A DNA stretch of 64,000 nucleotides from Neoscytalidium dimidiatum (Eukaryota > Ascomycota > Dothideomycetes > Botryosphaeriales > Botryosphaeriaceae): assembly GCA_037367355.1 (NCBI GenBank), contig CM074702.1:2666001-2730000 (forward strand). Direction: 5' to 3'. The notes under the pieces were generated by a model. The model made no database searches and was not told where the DNA came from. It was given only the letters and a program-made list of their open reading frames with translations. A program made the translations under genes and the position numbers. This document shows positions 11,134 to 20,821 of the stretch, piece by piece (within the stretch, counting starts at the first letter, position 1; every line of letters begins with the position of its first letter).

Positions 11134-12432
11134 GATTGCAGGGCTTGAAAGGGTTTCAAGCTGGCCAAGAGTCACCGATAGGCCGCGAGATGCATCATCA
11201 TCATCATCAACTTCCAGCTGTTACTGGCATCGACAAAGATTCGGATGCCACGAAAGAGCTCGGCGTGCTTTCCTGGATTACGACGTTGACGGAGCATGGC
11301 GAATCCACCTTCTACGGACCCACCGGGATGCTCTCTTCTCCAGCTCTGGAAAGCATGCGGAAGAAGGCTTCTCCGATTGAGCGAGAATTGAATGGCCATG
11401 GCCTCAACTTGCACCTCTTCCAGTCAACGCTCCAGCATTCCAACGTCAGATCTTGACTTATTGCCGAATTTGGCCAGCACGTCAACAGCCATAACCGCTT
11501 CGTGTGCCAAGAAACGCTTGACTTGCTCGGACATTCATCAACCATTCCGGCGAACTTACAGTTGCTCAATGCCGCCAGTTTGGCTTTCGGCGCGGCCGCC
11601 TCCGATGATCATGAAATCAGAGAGTTGTGCTCTTTGCTTGTAGAGGCCGCGCAGAGGACGGCTCTACAGGCCTGCCAGCGAAGCACCGACTTGTACTTGG
11701 TACAAGCGCTGAGCGTCCTCGCCTGGCTTGAGCTTGCCCGGGCCGACAAAACCTCAGGGTGGATCCTCACTTCCCTTGCCGGCGCAATGGTGGTGCATCA
11801 AGGCCTTCACGTCCAGGGCCTCGAAACCCCAAGCCCGGATCCCCCGGCCACCGAGCACGAGGGAAACCCCTACGTCGAGAAGCCGCACACATTCCGGGCC
11901 TTCACGGCTACGCTGAGCGCGCTCGCGGCCGCGGCCGACGCCGTCGCGGACCCGCTCCGTCGCTTCCGCACGCTGCGGGTGCGGGTCGTGCCGCCCTTCA
12001 TGATCCACCACGTCCTGCGCACGGCGACGGTGCTGCTGCTGCCGGCCACGGCGTCGAGGCGGGCCGAGTCCGCGCGGGGGGACGGGCGAGGAGGGGTGTG
12101 AGAGGGAGAAGAAGGCGGGAGGGTGGCCGCCGCCGAGGCCGAGCTCGTGGGCGTCGGCGCGGCCGAAGCTGTGTCTCGAAGTGCCGGAGGGCGAGTGCGC
12201 GCGCGCGTGGCCGCAGCGCAGCGCGTGTGCCGTTCGGGCGATCAGGGAGCTCGCCGGCAGGTGGGGCGTCATGAGGGCGTTGCGGCTGAGATGGAGTGCG
12301 ATGATTCGGGACGGGGACGCGTCGCTGGCGGCGTCGGTAGCGGTGATGGCTCTGGGGAGAACGTGGCGGAAATGGCGGTGGATGGCTTGTGCCGTTTGTC
12401 GGCGTTTGAAGACGCGAGCTGGATGGATGTAA
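10469..12432 (+). pseudogene. Zn2Cys6 transcription factor relic
   Basis: Exon pieces 10469-10688, 10854-10936, 10998-11097 and 11142 onward have clean splice sites. The second half of the Zn cluster (CDCLKPACSPCQTYARRCEY), the following coiled coil (DLKAEMVRLREMVDDLQ) and the middle homology region (LLNAASLAFGAAASDDHE, LVQALSVLAWLELAR) are all recognisable. The first cluster half reads CRKGKRR, but just before it a two-base loss at about 10661 turns the first zinc Cys into an in-frame TGA. A second TGA at 11454-11456 interrupts the middle region without a frame change, and the frame changes again near 12100 before the last recognisable stretch ends at 12432. I therefore call it a pseudogene. 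It sits head to head with the nitrilase relic, which suggests it once regulated it. Confidence 0.75.
11098..11141 (+). repeat. (TGA)n microsatellite forming nearly all of a 44-nt intron
   Basis: The stretch between donor AAG/GTGATG and acceptor TTGCAG is almost entirely TGA/GAT trinucleotide repeat with one interruption (GGT). Both flanking exons are in phase when it is removed. Confidence 0.8.
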
Positions 12433-12754
12433 CCGCCGGTCTCTTCCAGTAAGATTCGGAGTCATTTGATGGGTCGGGGAGCCGTCGGGTTCCCTCGAAA
12501 GCAGCGGAAAGAGGCAAAGCGCAAGCACGATCAAATGAGAAGAAAGTAGAAGACACACAACGCGTGTGCGGCGACCGCGTCACCAGCAACATCTCGAATG
12601 CTGCTTTAAATTTAATAATCATGCCAAGATACCATTTAAGAAGCGTGATTATCTGCATTACCACCCGTGTATTGTTCATCCTTGTCAAGATAAGAACCCT
12701 TCGACTCTTTGCACCCCTAGCAACACCGAAGTGAGGTGTAACAGAGGACCGTCG
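12433..12754. other. Intergenic spacer between convergent genes
   Basis: This 322 bp is more AT-rich than its surroundings and lies between the 3' ends of the regulator relic and the PEBP gene. No gene is seen. Confidence 0.4.
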
Positions 12755-13606
12755 CTACGAGGAGCGGTCCGAATGAGACGAGTCCACAGGTTCCGTCGTG
12801 TTCCCACCGACACCCGCGGCTGCATCGTCTCCAGTGTACGTCAAGCTGCCGTCTCCCTCGGTGCTGTTGCCGACGAGAAAGAACGTGGCCGCAAGCGGGG
12901 CGTCTAGGCCTGCGGCGTGGCGGAACTCGCTCGAATTGAAGTAGTTGCGCGCCGCGCCACCGTCGTACCGGCCGAACGATGACGGTAGCCTAAAGTCGTC
13001 TTCCTTTTGCTCGAATAGCATGATGATGTAGCGGTGCGGGCCGAGCGATGGTGGTGCGGGGCCTTGGTAGGACGCGATTGCTCTGGTGCCCGTTTCGCTT
13101 GCGGATAGTCTCGCGAGGGCGGTACCGTTGGGTCCCGCGACAGGCCTGACCGAGTGGAGCAGGCGCGCACCGGGTTGTAACCAGTGCAGCCATTCGCCGA
13201 CGGATGGGTCCTGCGGTGAAGGTGCGTCCGGGTCTACCATAAGGACGATGAATGTATCCGGAGTGGTACCGTTGGTGGCGAAGTTGGTAGGGAGGTAGAG
13301 CCGTGGGATAGATTGGGTTGCTTGAGGATGTTGTCACTGTTCGTTCAAGCTCAACCATTCTCCATATTTGGGAGTCGGAGGGACGGCACGAATGAGAAAC
13401 TCTTCTTTTCAGGGCTGAGGGTTTAAGATCATAGCATACCATTGATACCGAAGACTCCACCGTTGACAAAAAAAAAACTGGGGCCGTGTTCTGTTAACGT
13501 CGAAAAAAGCAGGAGGATTAAGGTTGCTGCTAGGATCGAAGAAAGGCGGTGTCTGCGCGGCCGCTGTCCCTACGAGTAGGCCGAGAGAGAGAAGCTTAGA
13601 TAGCAT
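12755..13606 (-). CDS. Secreted PEBP-like (phosphatidylethanolamine-binding) protein, with a one-base frame break
   Basis: Two exons (13606-13440 and 13320-12755) flank a 119-nt GTATGC...CAAG intron. The N-terminus MLSKLLSLGLLVGTAAAQ is a signal peptide. The second exon has the PEBP signature: FIVLMVDPDAPSPQDPSVG, EWLHWLQPG and the ligand-site motif GPHRYIIMLFEQ. A Ser/Thr/Gly-rich tail with N-glycosylation sequons (NST, NTT) ends it. PEBP folds bind phospholipid head groups or inhibit proteases; fungal secreted forms are poorly characterised. The first exon needs a shift of one base inside a run of ten A (13468-13477, plus strand) to connect PPAFFDVNRT to VNGGVFGINA. This may be a sequencing error in a homopolymer or a genuine inactivating indel. 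The start at 13606 was preferred over 13618 because the signal peptide is then cleaner. Confidence 0.65.
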
Positions 13607-14021
13607 GCTCGAGTGCACTAGACAGCTCTCGGACGGTCTTAGAAATGCTGTTAATCAATGCTCTGGGAGCTGGGCACAGAAGGAGACCATCTCTCAAGTC
13701 CCTACAGCGGAGGAGTAATGCAAAAGAAGATATTAGGGAGATAGCGATGGCAGGTGGTAGTAGCAGCTCCTTTATTTATGATATGTTTGAATCGAGGAAT
13801 CCAAGACCTTCTCCGAACATCCTGGTAGTGCCGATGTCGCAATTCGGCCGTATTCCTCCATTGAGATAGATTATCGCCTTAACATGGTTGCTGCTACGCC
13901 TTTTATTATCTAACGTGGCCGGTACTTTCCGGGGGATCCGTGCAGTTTTATGTAGTAAAGTCGTTGACGGGAAATCCGCCTCAGGTTTAGGCTGCCCTCC
14001 TATTCGGGTTGGGTGGCTCGC

Positions 14022-14124
14022 TTACGTCACCCGGCGCTTATAAAAACCTCCCGCCTCGCCCTCCACCCCCCTTCCAATTCCTCTCTCGTCTATCTTCCTT
14101 CCCTCCCTCCTCCCTGCTCCGCCC
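14022..14124 (+). promoter_or_regulatory. Orphan promoter-like cluster: CRE-like site, TATA box, CT tract
   Basis: TTACGTCAC (14022-14030) is a cAMP-response/ATF-type half palindrome. TATAAAAA follows at 14039-14046, and then about 70 bp of almost pure pyrimidine. The first ATGs behind it (14125, 14146) open a frame of only about 22 codons. The combination looks like a fungal core promoter without an obvious coding product. Confidence 0.4.
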
Positions 14125-15137
14125 CATGCCCCTCCACGCTGCCAAAATGCCTCACCCCACGCCGCACAGTCGCACCGCTTTTTGCAGCCGATAGCTGAGC
14201 TGAACGGGCTACGCCTTCCTACGACGTAGTAGCGCTACTCTTTCCCATCTGTTCCCCTCAGGCTATACTTTGCGCTGCTTTTCAGAGGTATTTCGAGAGA
14301 GCCTTCTTTTCTCGCCAGACGAATGCATTTTCTTTCCTGTCTGTTTTGCTCCTTCCTATCGTCCATGTGTGCATGCGTGCTGATGCTCCATCGCAGTGTG
14401 TTTACCGCTATCCATCCACCGGAAAGCTCGGTTCGGCTGCCAGTATCGGAGATTGCAGGTCCATCGGGCACACCGCTGCTGCGGCGTGATCGGGGCTGTG
14501 CAGCTTGTTCCGCCATGCTCGGTCTCACGGCGCCGACACATCTCCAATCGTGGGGGTGCCTCGTCCAACTGCTGATACCATAGCTTGTCGCTCCTCATCT
14601 TAGCGCCCGCGTTGGCCGTTTCCTACTTGCCGCCTCGTAATCAAGGGACTGCCAGCAGCATGACGTGGGCGTCATTAGCGTGCGTCGGCTGCCCCGAGAT
14701 CACACCATTCCATTGACTTGTGCCCACAGCGGCGCAGCACTCTTCCAACTAGGATAATGCCTCATCGTGGTGGTTTGCCATTCGTCAGCCCGCTGCTCAG
14801 GGATTGACCGTTGCATGACGAGTGGGCGCTAGCACGCGTCGGCCTCCGCACGACAGCACACTATTTCGCCTGTTGATACGAGGTCTGCATCAGGCAGCCA
14901 TGGCAGGCAATGGAGTCGGCAGATACCATCCAGGGGACCATTGAACGAGACTTCGTTTCAGGCAGCTGGCGTAAGTCGCCAAGAGGGGAAGGGCGCAGCC
15001 TAGAGCCGGGAGGATCGTGTGGGTAAACGAGGCAGTCCTTTTCATGTGGTCGAAATCGGCCTCCGAGCCACGGAGGCTGCGTTGCAGCCGAGCATTGACC
15101 CGCGGCTCTGGGTGGCTGGGCAGAGGGGCATTCTGGG

Positions 15138-15143
15138 TATAAG
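15138..15143 (+). promoter_or_regulatory. TATA box of the chromodomain gene
   Basis: TATAAG lies 122 bp before the ATG at 15260, followed by a pyrimidine-rich leader. Spacing and orientation fit a core promoter. Confidence 0.5.
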
Positions 15144-15259
15144 AACAGGAGCACTGCTCCCCTTCTCTAGCTATCTTTCCGCAAGATCTTTCTGCAGGAG
15201 TCCCCTCTCAAGCACTCTGTCTCGTCAAGCACTATTCTTCTGCAGTATTCTGCACAACT

Positions 15260-16723
15260 ATGGACTCCATCGTCTTTTGCCAACCTCCGAGCCCCAAGTG
15301 GCTATCTCGCAGCGCATTGGACAAATCTGCTCCCGAGCCAATTGATAACGAGGATGATGGCTGGGAGCTCCCCTCTCTCTCCGAGATTTTGGCTGAAGCG
15401 AAGCAAAAGCGTGCTGGCGTGCCTGTTCACCAGGATAGTCCTTCCCTAGTCCGTGACAGGACAAATAACGGTGGACGCCCGGTCATCTCGCAAACGAGCG
15501 CGAGAGCAGCGATCGAGGGTCGTATCAGTGCACCTTTGTGCAGCTCACACTCTGAAAGCACCCAACAAAGTAACTAACGCTTGCATATGGTTTCGTTGTC
15601 ACAGCATGGCTGACTCAACTGCAGAAAACCTCTCTATCGAACCTCATGTAGATCCCGAGCTTAGTCAGTCCACCAGGTGCCAGCACAATCTAGCTCTCTC
15701 CGCACCCAAAGCTCTCGACCTGATCTCTCAGAACGAGGGAGCTTGCCGTCCCATACCTCTGGATGTTGTCGACGACCAGACTACTTACGAAGAAATTGTC
15801 ACTGGTGCGCAGAACGATAGGCAGCACTGCTTCGGAGACCAGCGCTCCTTTAGCAGAGTAGAAACGTCGACAAGGCTTGACCGTAGCCGCGACCGGATTC
15901 ATGGTCGCGTCCACGATGGACAGGATGTAGGTGCCGCCGCGGGCAATATTTACGACATTTTCGCGGAGTATGAGAAGATTTTTGCTACTTCTCGAAAGCA
16001 TGGAGGTACCGAAAGAGAAGGTCAAAGGCGAGTGAAGCGTCAGGCAAATGATGCGATACCTAGAGCGCCTTCCAGGTCCAGGAGCGGTACCCCTTCCGGA
16101 AGCACACGTAGTAACGTCTCCGCCGTTGCAGAGGATGACTCGGGATATAACTCTGGTACGTTGATTCCAGGATACAATGATGTCTGACTAGCTAATATGT
16201 GGCAGGGCCCACACCTTCTAGAATTGATCCGCAAGGGTCTGTAATTGGTGGGCATGATTTACTTGTACCCGCTGGCGTAGCTTCATCATCTGCGCCTCTG
16301 CCGACTCAACGGCCGGCGAAGCGACCCCTTGAGTCAAACCCGGCAACCCTGGACAGCGGACGCAAACGAATTCGCACCTCGCGTCCGGCTGTGTCGTTCA
16401 CCATCGATGCCGACAGAGAGACTCGAACTCGAAACCTAGTGCCCATCTCGTTGAGCGATGATGACAGCGGTGACGACAATGACGATGAGTCACTCGACCC
16501 AGTGGCCACTTCACAGCGACGAGGCCCACCTCCGGTGGTTCTAGAAGATAGCCAGTACCTTGTTGAACGTCTTCTCAAGCGTCAGGTCCGTCGGCTGCAT
16601 GGAAGAAGGAGGGTGAAGTACCTCGTCCAGTGGGAAGGGTATGGGCCAGAGCACAACAGTTGGGTTTGCCGGAGGGATATTCATCCCGAGCTTGTCAGAG
16701 CATTTCACGCGCCTACCTTTTAA
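15260..16723 (+). CDS. Chromodomain protein, 3 exons, 452 aa
   Basis: Exons 15260-15569, 15625-16155 and 16206-16723 give 452 aa in frame. The last 55 residues (398-452) form a chromodomain: a start at [10 protein letters not shown], the core [16 protein letters not shown], then [12 protein letters not shown]. Most of the protein before it is polar and probably disordered, with an acidic patch ([14 protein letters not shown]) and a basic KRIRTSRP motif. Chromodomains bind methylated histone tails; a C-terminal copy is also found in integrases of chromo-type Ty3/gypsy elements, and the YLVQWEGY core is close to that type. No integrase or reverse transcriptase is linked to it here. The first acceptor (CTGCAG at 15624) was chosen because it keeps frame and has a CTGAC branch site; another acceptor at 15604 would not keep frame. 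It lies 400 bp upstream of an LTR relic. A silencing or domesticated-element role is inference. Confidence 0.75.
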
Positions 16724-17903
16724 CAGATTGCTACGCGACTGTTAGAGATTGGCAGGACTGTTCAAGGAAGAAAAAGTGGAAAATACAGAACGAACCTTTT
16801 AACTTCCTACTAAAGCCTACTCGTACTCCGCATCAGCGCTCCCATCATTCTACCCTCAACCATTGTACCTTATTTCCCTTTCTTATCCTCCGCTTCCATT
16901 CATCACTTGTCGTCGCTAGTTCGTTACCTTTCTATTACGGCACAGGTCTGGGATAGTAGGGTCGTGAGGAAAGGAAAGGATGAACGTCCGAATACGACTT
17001 ACCTAAGCGAGACCTCGAGCCACGGCTCGCCCAAGCTCATCACAGCTCGACAGGGCACTGCAGGGCATCTTACGGTACTCGAGGGCTTAACACTAAATTG
17101 GACAGACTTTCCTACATGTATATAAAGCACACTCCTTTGCTACTTTAAGTTGACCACGGTTAAAACTGCCCATCTCACATATTGCTGGTAACACGGCCTT
17201 CGCACACGCAGTGCTCTGTCACGTGTACCTCGTCACTTGTTCTCTACCCACCCTCTCTTGTACCCACTCAAGGTAAACCCCACACGGCTTACCGCCCTCT
17301 TAGGTGTTTGGATCCTTAGAGGCGGAGGCCCGCCGTTGCACAACTAGGATGTAATCACCAGTCAACTTGTCCGTTTTCTGAATTCGACCACACGGGCCTC
17401 CGGAGGTCGGCCAACACTATTGATTACCAGGCACGGTACATACAAACTGATGAGTTTCTATTCATGCTCCGAAGATTAACATTCCGCTCCAAGCTCGAGT
17501 GCATGAGATTTCAGCTCTGGCGGGGCTCTCTGGCGGCGCAACGCACCGTTCCGTAAAGGTAATGACTCACTTTCTAGCGCGTGTTATGTATAGTAGTCGA
17601 CTTATGTCTGAGCGTGTTTCGGTTGCTCGTGAATTGGTTGTTCTGTTTGTGTTTAAGGGCAACGAATGAGTAGTGGAGACGCCCGTGTAAGCGCTTCGAC
17701 GAACGCAACGTTTTTGACCGGGCGTGCAAGGGCGCATTACTGAAACGCATGACTCGTTGTCGAACTGCTGGGAGTTTAGCCGGATATTTGCCGAGCGGCA
17801 TCTGTGCGATCACGCCTTCGTCACGGCGCCTCGCCACTTCCACAACTCCGCCAACTCCGCTTACTCTCTACATAAACCTCAGCACTTCTCACTCTTCATT
17901 GAC
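16724..17903. other. Intergenic carrying an LTR relic and the promoter of the next gene
   Basis: No protein gene is seen. The middle part (17119-17340) matches the 3' part of an LTR at the other end of the window. The last stretch before 17904 (CT-rich with CATAAACC) is the likely promoter of the DUF7924-like gene. Confidence 0.45.
17119..17340 (+). mobile_element. Degenerate LTR relic, copy 1 (3' part)
   Basis: The stretch shares an ordered set of blocks with 63502-63723: TATATAAA at the start, GGCCTTCG and CGCAGTGCT in the middle, then TTGTACCCACT(C/T)AAGG, GGATCCT(T/C)AGAGG and the terminal CCGTT(G/A)CA. The distance from TATA box to end is 222 bp in both copies. The CA end and internal TATA box are those of an LTR. 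The two copies differ by many substitutions, so both are old. The 5' part of this copy could not be aligned. Confidence 0.65.
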
Positions 17904-19587
17904 ATGGTTCGCAAGAATACCTACAGCTACCGCTCAGTATCGCTCGCTCGAGGTATGTTATTACGCAAGTCGTCTTGTACGTTAGCTAATCGTTTCGTAG
18001 GAGAGCAAACCCAAGGAATCAGGCAAGAGATAAGACCTCTCCGAAGGAGCGCACGCCTTCAGCAGGGCCGCACGCATCAGTTAATCCAAAATCTACTTCC
18101 TGCGCCTGAGACCAGCGTCCCTAGCAGTTCAGTAAGTCTCCTCTATGGTCGTATAGCGCGCTGGGCTTATGGATTTATAGCTACAACCTTCCACGACCAC
18201 GCAGCCCACGGGCCCGAAGCGCAAATATTCCTGCGATATAGACACGTCAGATCAGCCAATACCAAAGCGACAGCGACCGACTTCCACCTTAGTAGAGGAC
18301 GCGTACACGGACACGGCGAGCGACGACGCGGACAGCAACCCTATTGACTACTGGCGGAAACACCAACACTGGCCACGGACATATCTCGAGTCTGGAGACA
18401 ATATGAGTCACTTGCTTGCGAGGAAGAGGTCTGATTCGACACTTCGCCGGAAATCATCGGCGGCTTCAATCAGTTCGAGCGGCACTACCGCCACGCCATC
18501 CGATCAAAAGCCAAGGGAAATAAAAAGCGCTCCGTACAAGGATATAAGATATGAGACTCTTCTTGAGGTAAACAACAGTTTCCTGCGTAAGGATGATGTC
18601 GGCATTAAGAAAGAGGCGAAAACACTCTGTCGGGATCTTCTTGAGAGCGTACAGTCTGTACCTGAAGATACCTTATTTGGTGACGACATTTTTGAGGAAA
18701 CCTGCGAAATAATTCGGAACAGAAACGAGGCCCGACTTGTTCGCGACATCGCGTTGTTGATTGTTCCTTCGGCGGAAATCCACACAATACGTCGCCCTCG
18801 ACACCTAAGGATTCTAGTAGAGACTGTCAACGAAGGCTGGAACAATTCGATCCCTGTCACTCCCCCCCGTCCGCAACCAGACTACTCCGTCGGATTTAGG
18901 CGTGAAGCCTTCTCAGCAGACCAGCTTAAAATTCTCGAGCCCTTCGTTGGAACGCTCTGGGACGTGTCGTACTTCGTGGCAACCTGGTACATGTACTTCC
19001 CCTTCCTTACGTGCGAGGTCAAGTGCGGCGCGGGGGCGCTAGACATTGCCGACCGGCAGAACGCGCACAGCGCGACGCTCGCAGTGCGGGCTGTCGTCGA
19101 GCTGTTCCGGCTGGCGAAGCGCGAGCAGGAGGTCGATCGCGAGATCCTGGCTTTTTCGGTATCGCACGATCACAACGCTGTCCGAATCTACGGTCACTAT
19201 CCAGTTATTGAAGGGAAGGACACGAAGTACTATCGTTACAAGATTCGAGACTTTAGTTTTACAGAGCTGGACGGGAAGGATAAGTGGGCAACCTATAAGT
19301 TTACTAAGAACGTGTACGATATCTGGGTGCCCGGCCACTTTAAGCGCATCTGCTCGGCGATCGACGCGATCCCTCCTGACATCAACTTTGGTGTCTCCGA
19401 GTCGGAACTGCAGTTCTCAAGCCAGACGGGACTCTCGCAAGACCTGGAAAGCCACCATCTTTCGCAGTCGGAGGGTTCGGCATCAGTCGTTGGTCGAGAC
19501 GATGCCTTAAGTGTTGCTCCTGAAGCCACGACTCCTGACACGTCTATGTCTGCGGCCCAGGGTTTCAAGAGGCCAAGGCGGAAGTAG
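17904..19587 (+). CDS. DUF7924-like fungal protein, 3 exons, 528 aa
   Basis: Exons 17904-17952, 18001-18131 and 18181-19587 join to 528 aa. The layout matches a large Pezizomycotina family that I know as DUF7924-type proteins: an N-terminal RRSARLQ motif, a KRQRP nuclear-signal-like patch, then NPIDYWRKHQHWPRTYLE and NMSHLLARKRSDSTLRRK. The C-terminal domain (about 250-435) carries FLTCEVKCGAGALDIADRQN and SVSHDHNAVRIYGHYPVIE. The pattern FLxCEVKxG followed by conserved acidic residues is reminiscent of restriction-like folds, but no catalytic role is established to my knowledge. A basic tail (FKRPRRK) suggests nuclear location. Such genes are often multicopy and found in repeat-rich DNA, which fits the adjacent LTR relic. 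The family name is from memory and should be treated as likely, not certain. Confidence 0.7.
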
Positions 19588-20821
19588 TAACGTTGATCGC
19601 TGCTTGTATTCTTTTTTTTTTTTTCGCGCGGGATTTCGGAGGAGCATTCGTAGTTCTTTCGGCGATTATGTTTTCCAATGCCTTGCTAAAGGTTCTGAGT
19701 CTCAGTGTCCGCGTAGATTATTAGAGCACATCCCCATGGGTAATGTCAACGTGTCTGTGAGTCGGGTTTCTCCGCATCCTCTCCACCGGCGTAGATATCT
19801 GCATGCCCATCTTAATTAGAGGCTCTGGTGGCAGAAGGAGGGTAAGTCTGTCTACAGAAAGACAGGAGGCATCCTGATCACCAAGCCAAACCCTCTCATA
19901 CTTCTGATGGGCCATGTGTTGGAGCGCTGAACCGTCAACGAACGACGGCACGCAATCAACTGTGGCCGATCTGCTCCGGGCTTGGGCTTCTATTCATCGA
20001 TGGCAGTTCTACGCACGCTCGCGCCTTGGCATAGACTATTCCTTCCGCTGCGGGATCTGGTCACGAAGTCCTTCGAACCCGGCTCAGGAGAGCCTTTTGC
20101 CGAGTGTCCTGCCCCAACCGGCTTGGAGCGAATCTTCAAGGCGTGTGTGTGCGTGGCTCCAGCTCTTCTTTCTTGGCCGCGCCCGCCAAGAACCAGCAAA
20201 GCCGGCATCCGGCGCCCTCGATATTCGGTGCACGATTCCACGAACGACGGGGTTCCCGACTACCCAATTCCGCTCCAAGATCCCAAAGACGGACGTGTTC
20301 GCGATCCCCGGAATCCCGACGGATGACGCCATTCCCATGCCGCACGACGCTCATGATACCGGAGGGGGGCCGAATGCTCGAGTTTTTCCTGCACGCGTGC
20401 GCGTTGCTTGTGGGTGTATTTCCCACGCTTCCGCTTCTTGTCCTCCCAAAGGCCTTACGTACTTTCCACTCCGTGCTGATGGTTGCGGTGCTGTTCACTC
20501 CGGCGTTCCATTCGGTCAGCACGGTAGCCGTATCCGCGCAACGTAGACGGCGGCGACTGGCAGATGTCGAGAAACAGTCGCGCAAAACGCCAGGGAACTC
20601 ACCAGCCCAAGCTGACATCGGCTCAGCGCACGGGCGATGGAATCTCCATTTGCACCTCACAGCTTCAAGTCAAACAGAGGGGGCCGAGCAATTGAAAGTA
20701 AATATATCACACAGTGGTATCGAATCTGAACACCCCTCCACCCATCTCCCCACCGCATACCCCAACACGCCCACGCCTATCCCCTCCCTTCTGCCACTTC
20801 TTCCACAAGCCAGAATCCACC
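19588..20821. other. Intergenic between convergent genes
   Basis: This 1.2 kb between two 3' ends has a poly-T run near 19612-19624 and no recognisable gene. Open frames here are short and lack any family motif. Confidence 0.4.

Larger units (their letters stand above)
13607..15259. other. Intergenic with two promoter-like segments and a diverged duplication
   Basis: No protein gene was found in this 1.65 kb. It contains a TATA/CRE/pyrimidine arrangement near 14022-14120 with no long reading frame behind it, and a diverged duplicated stretch (about 14640-14710 and 14795-14875, both with GCATGACG...GCG...GTCGGC). The final 120 bp is the promoter of the chromodomain gene. Confidence 0.4.
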
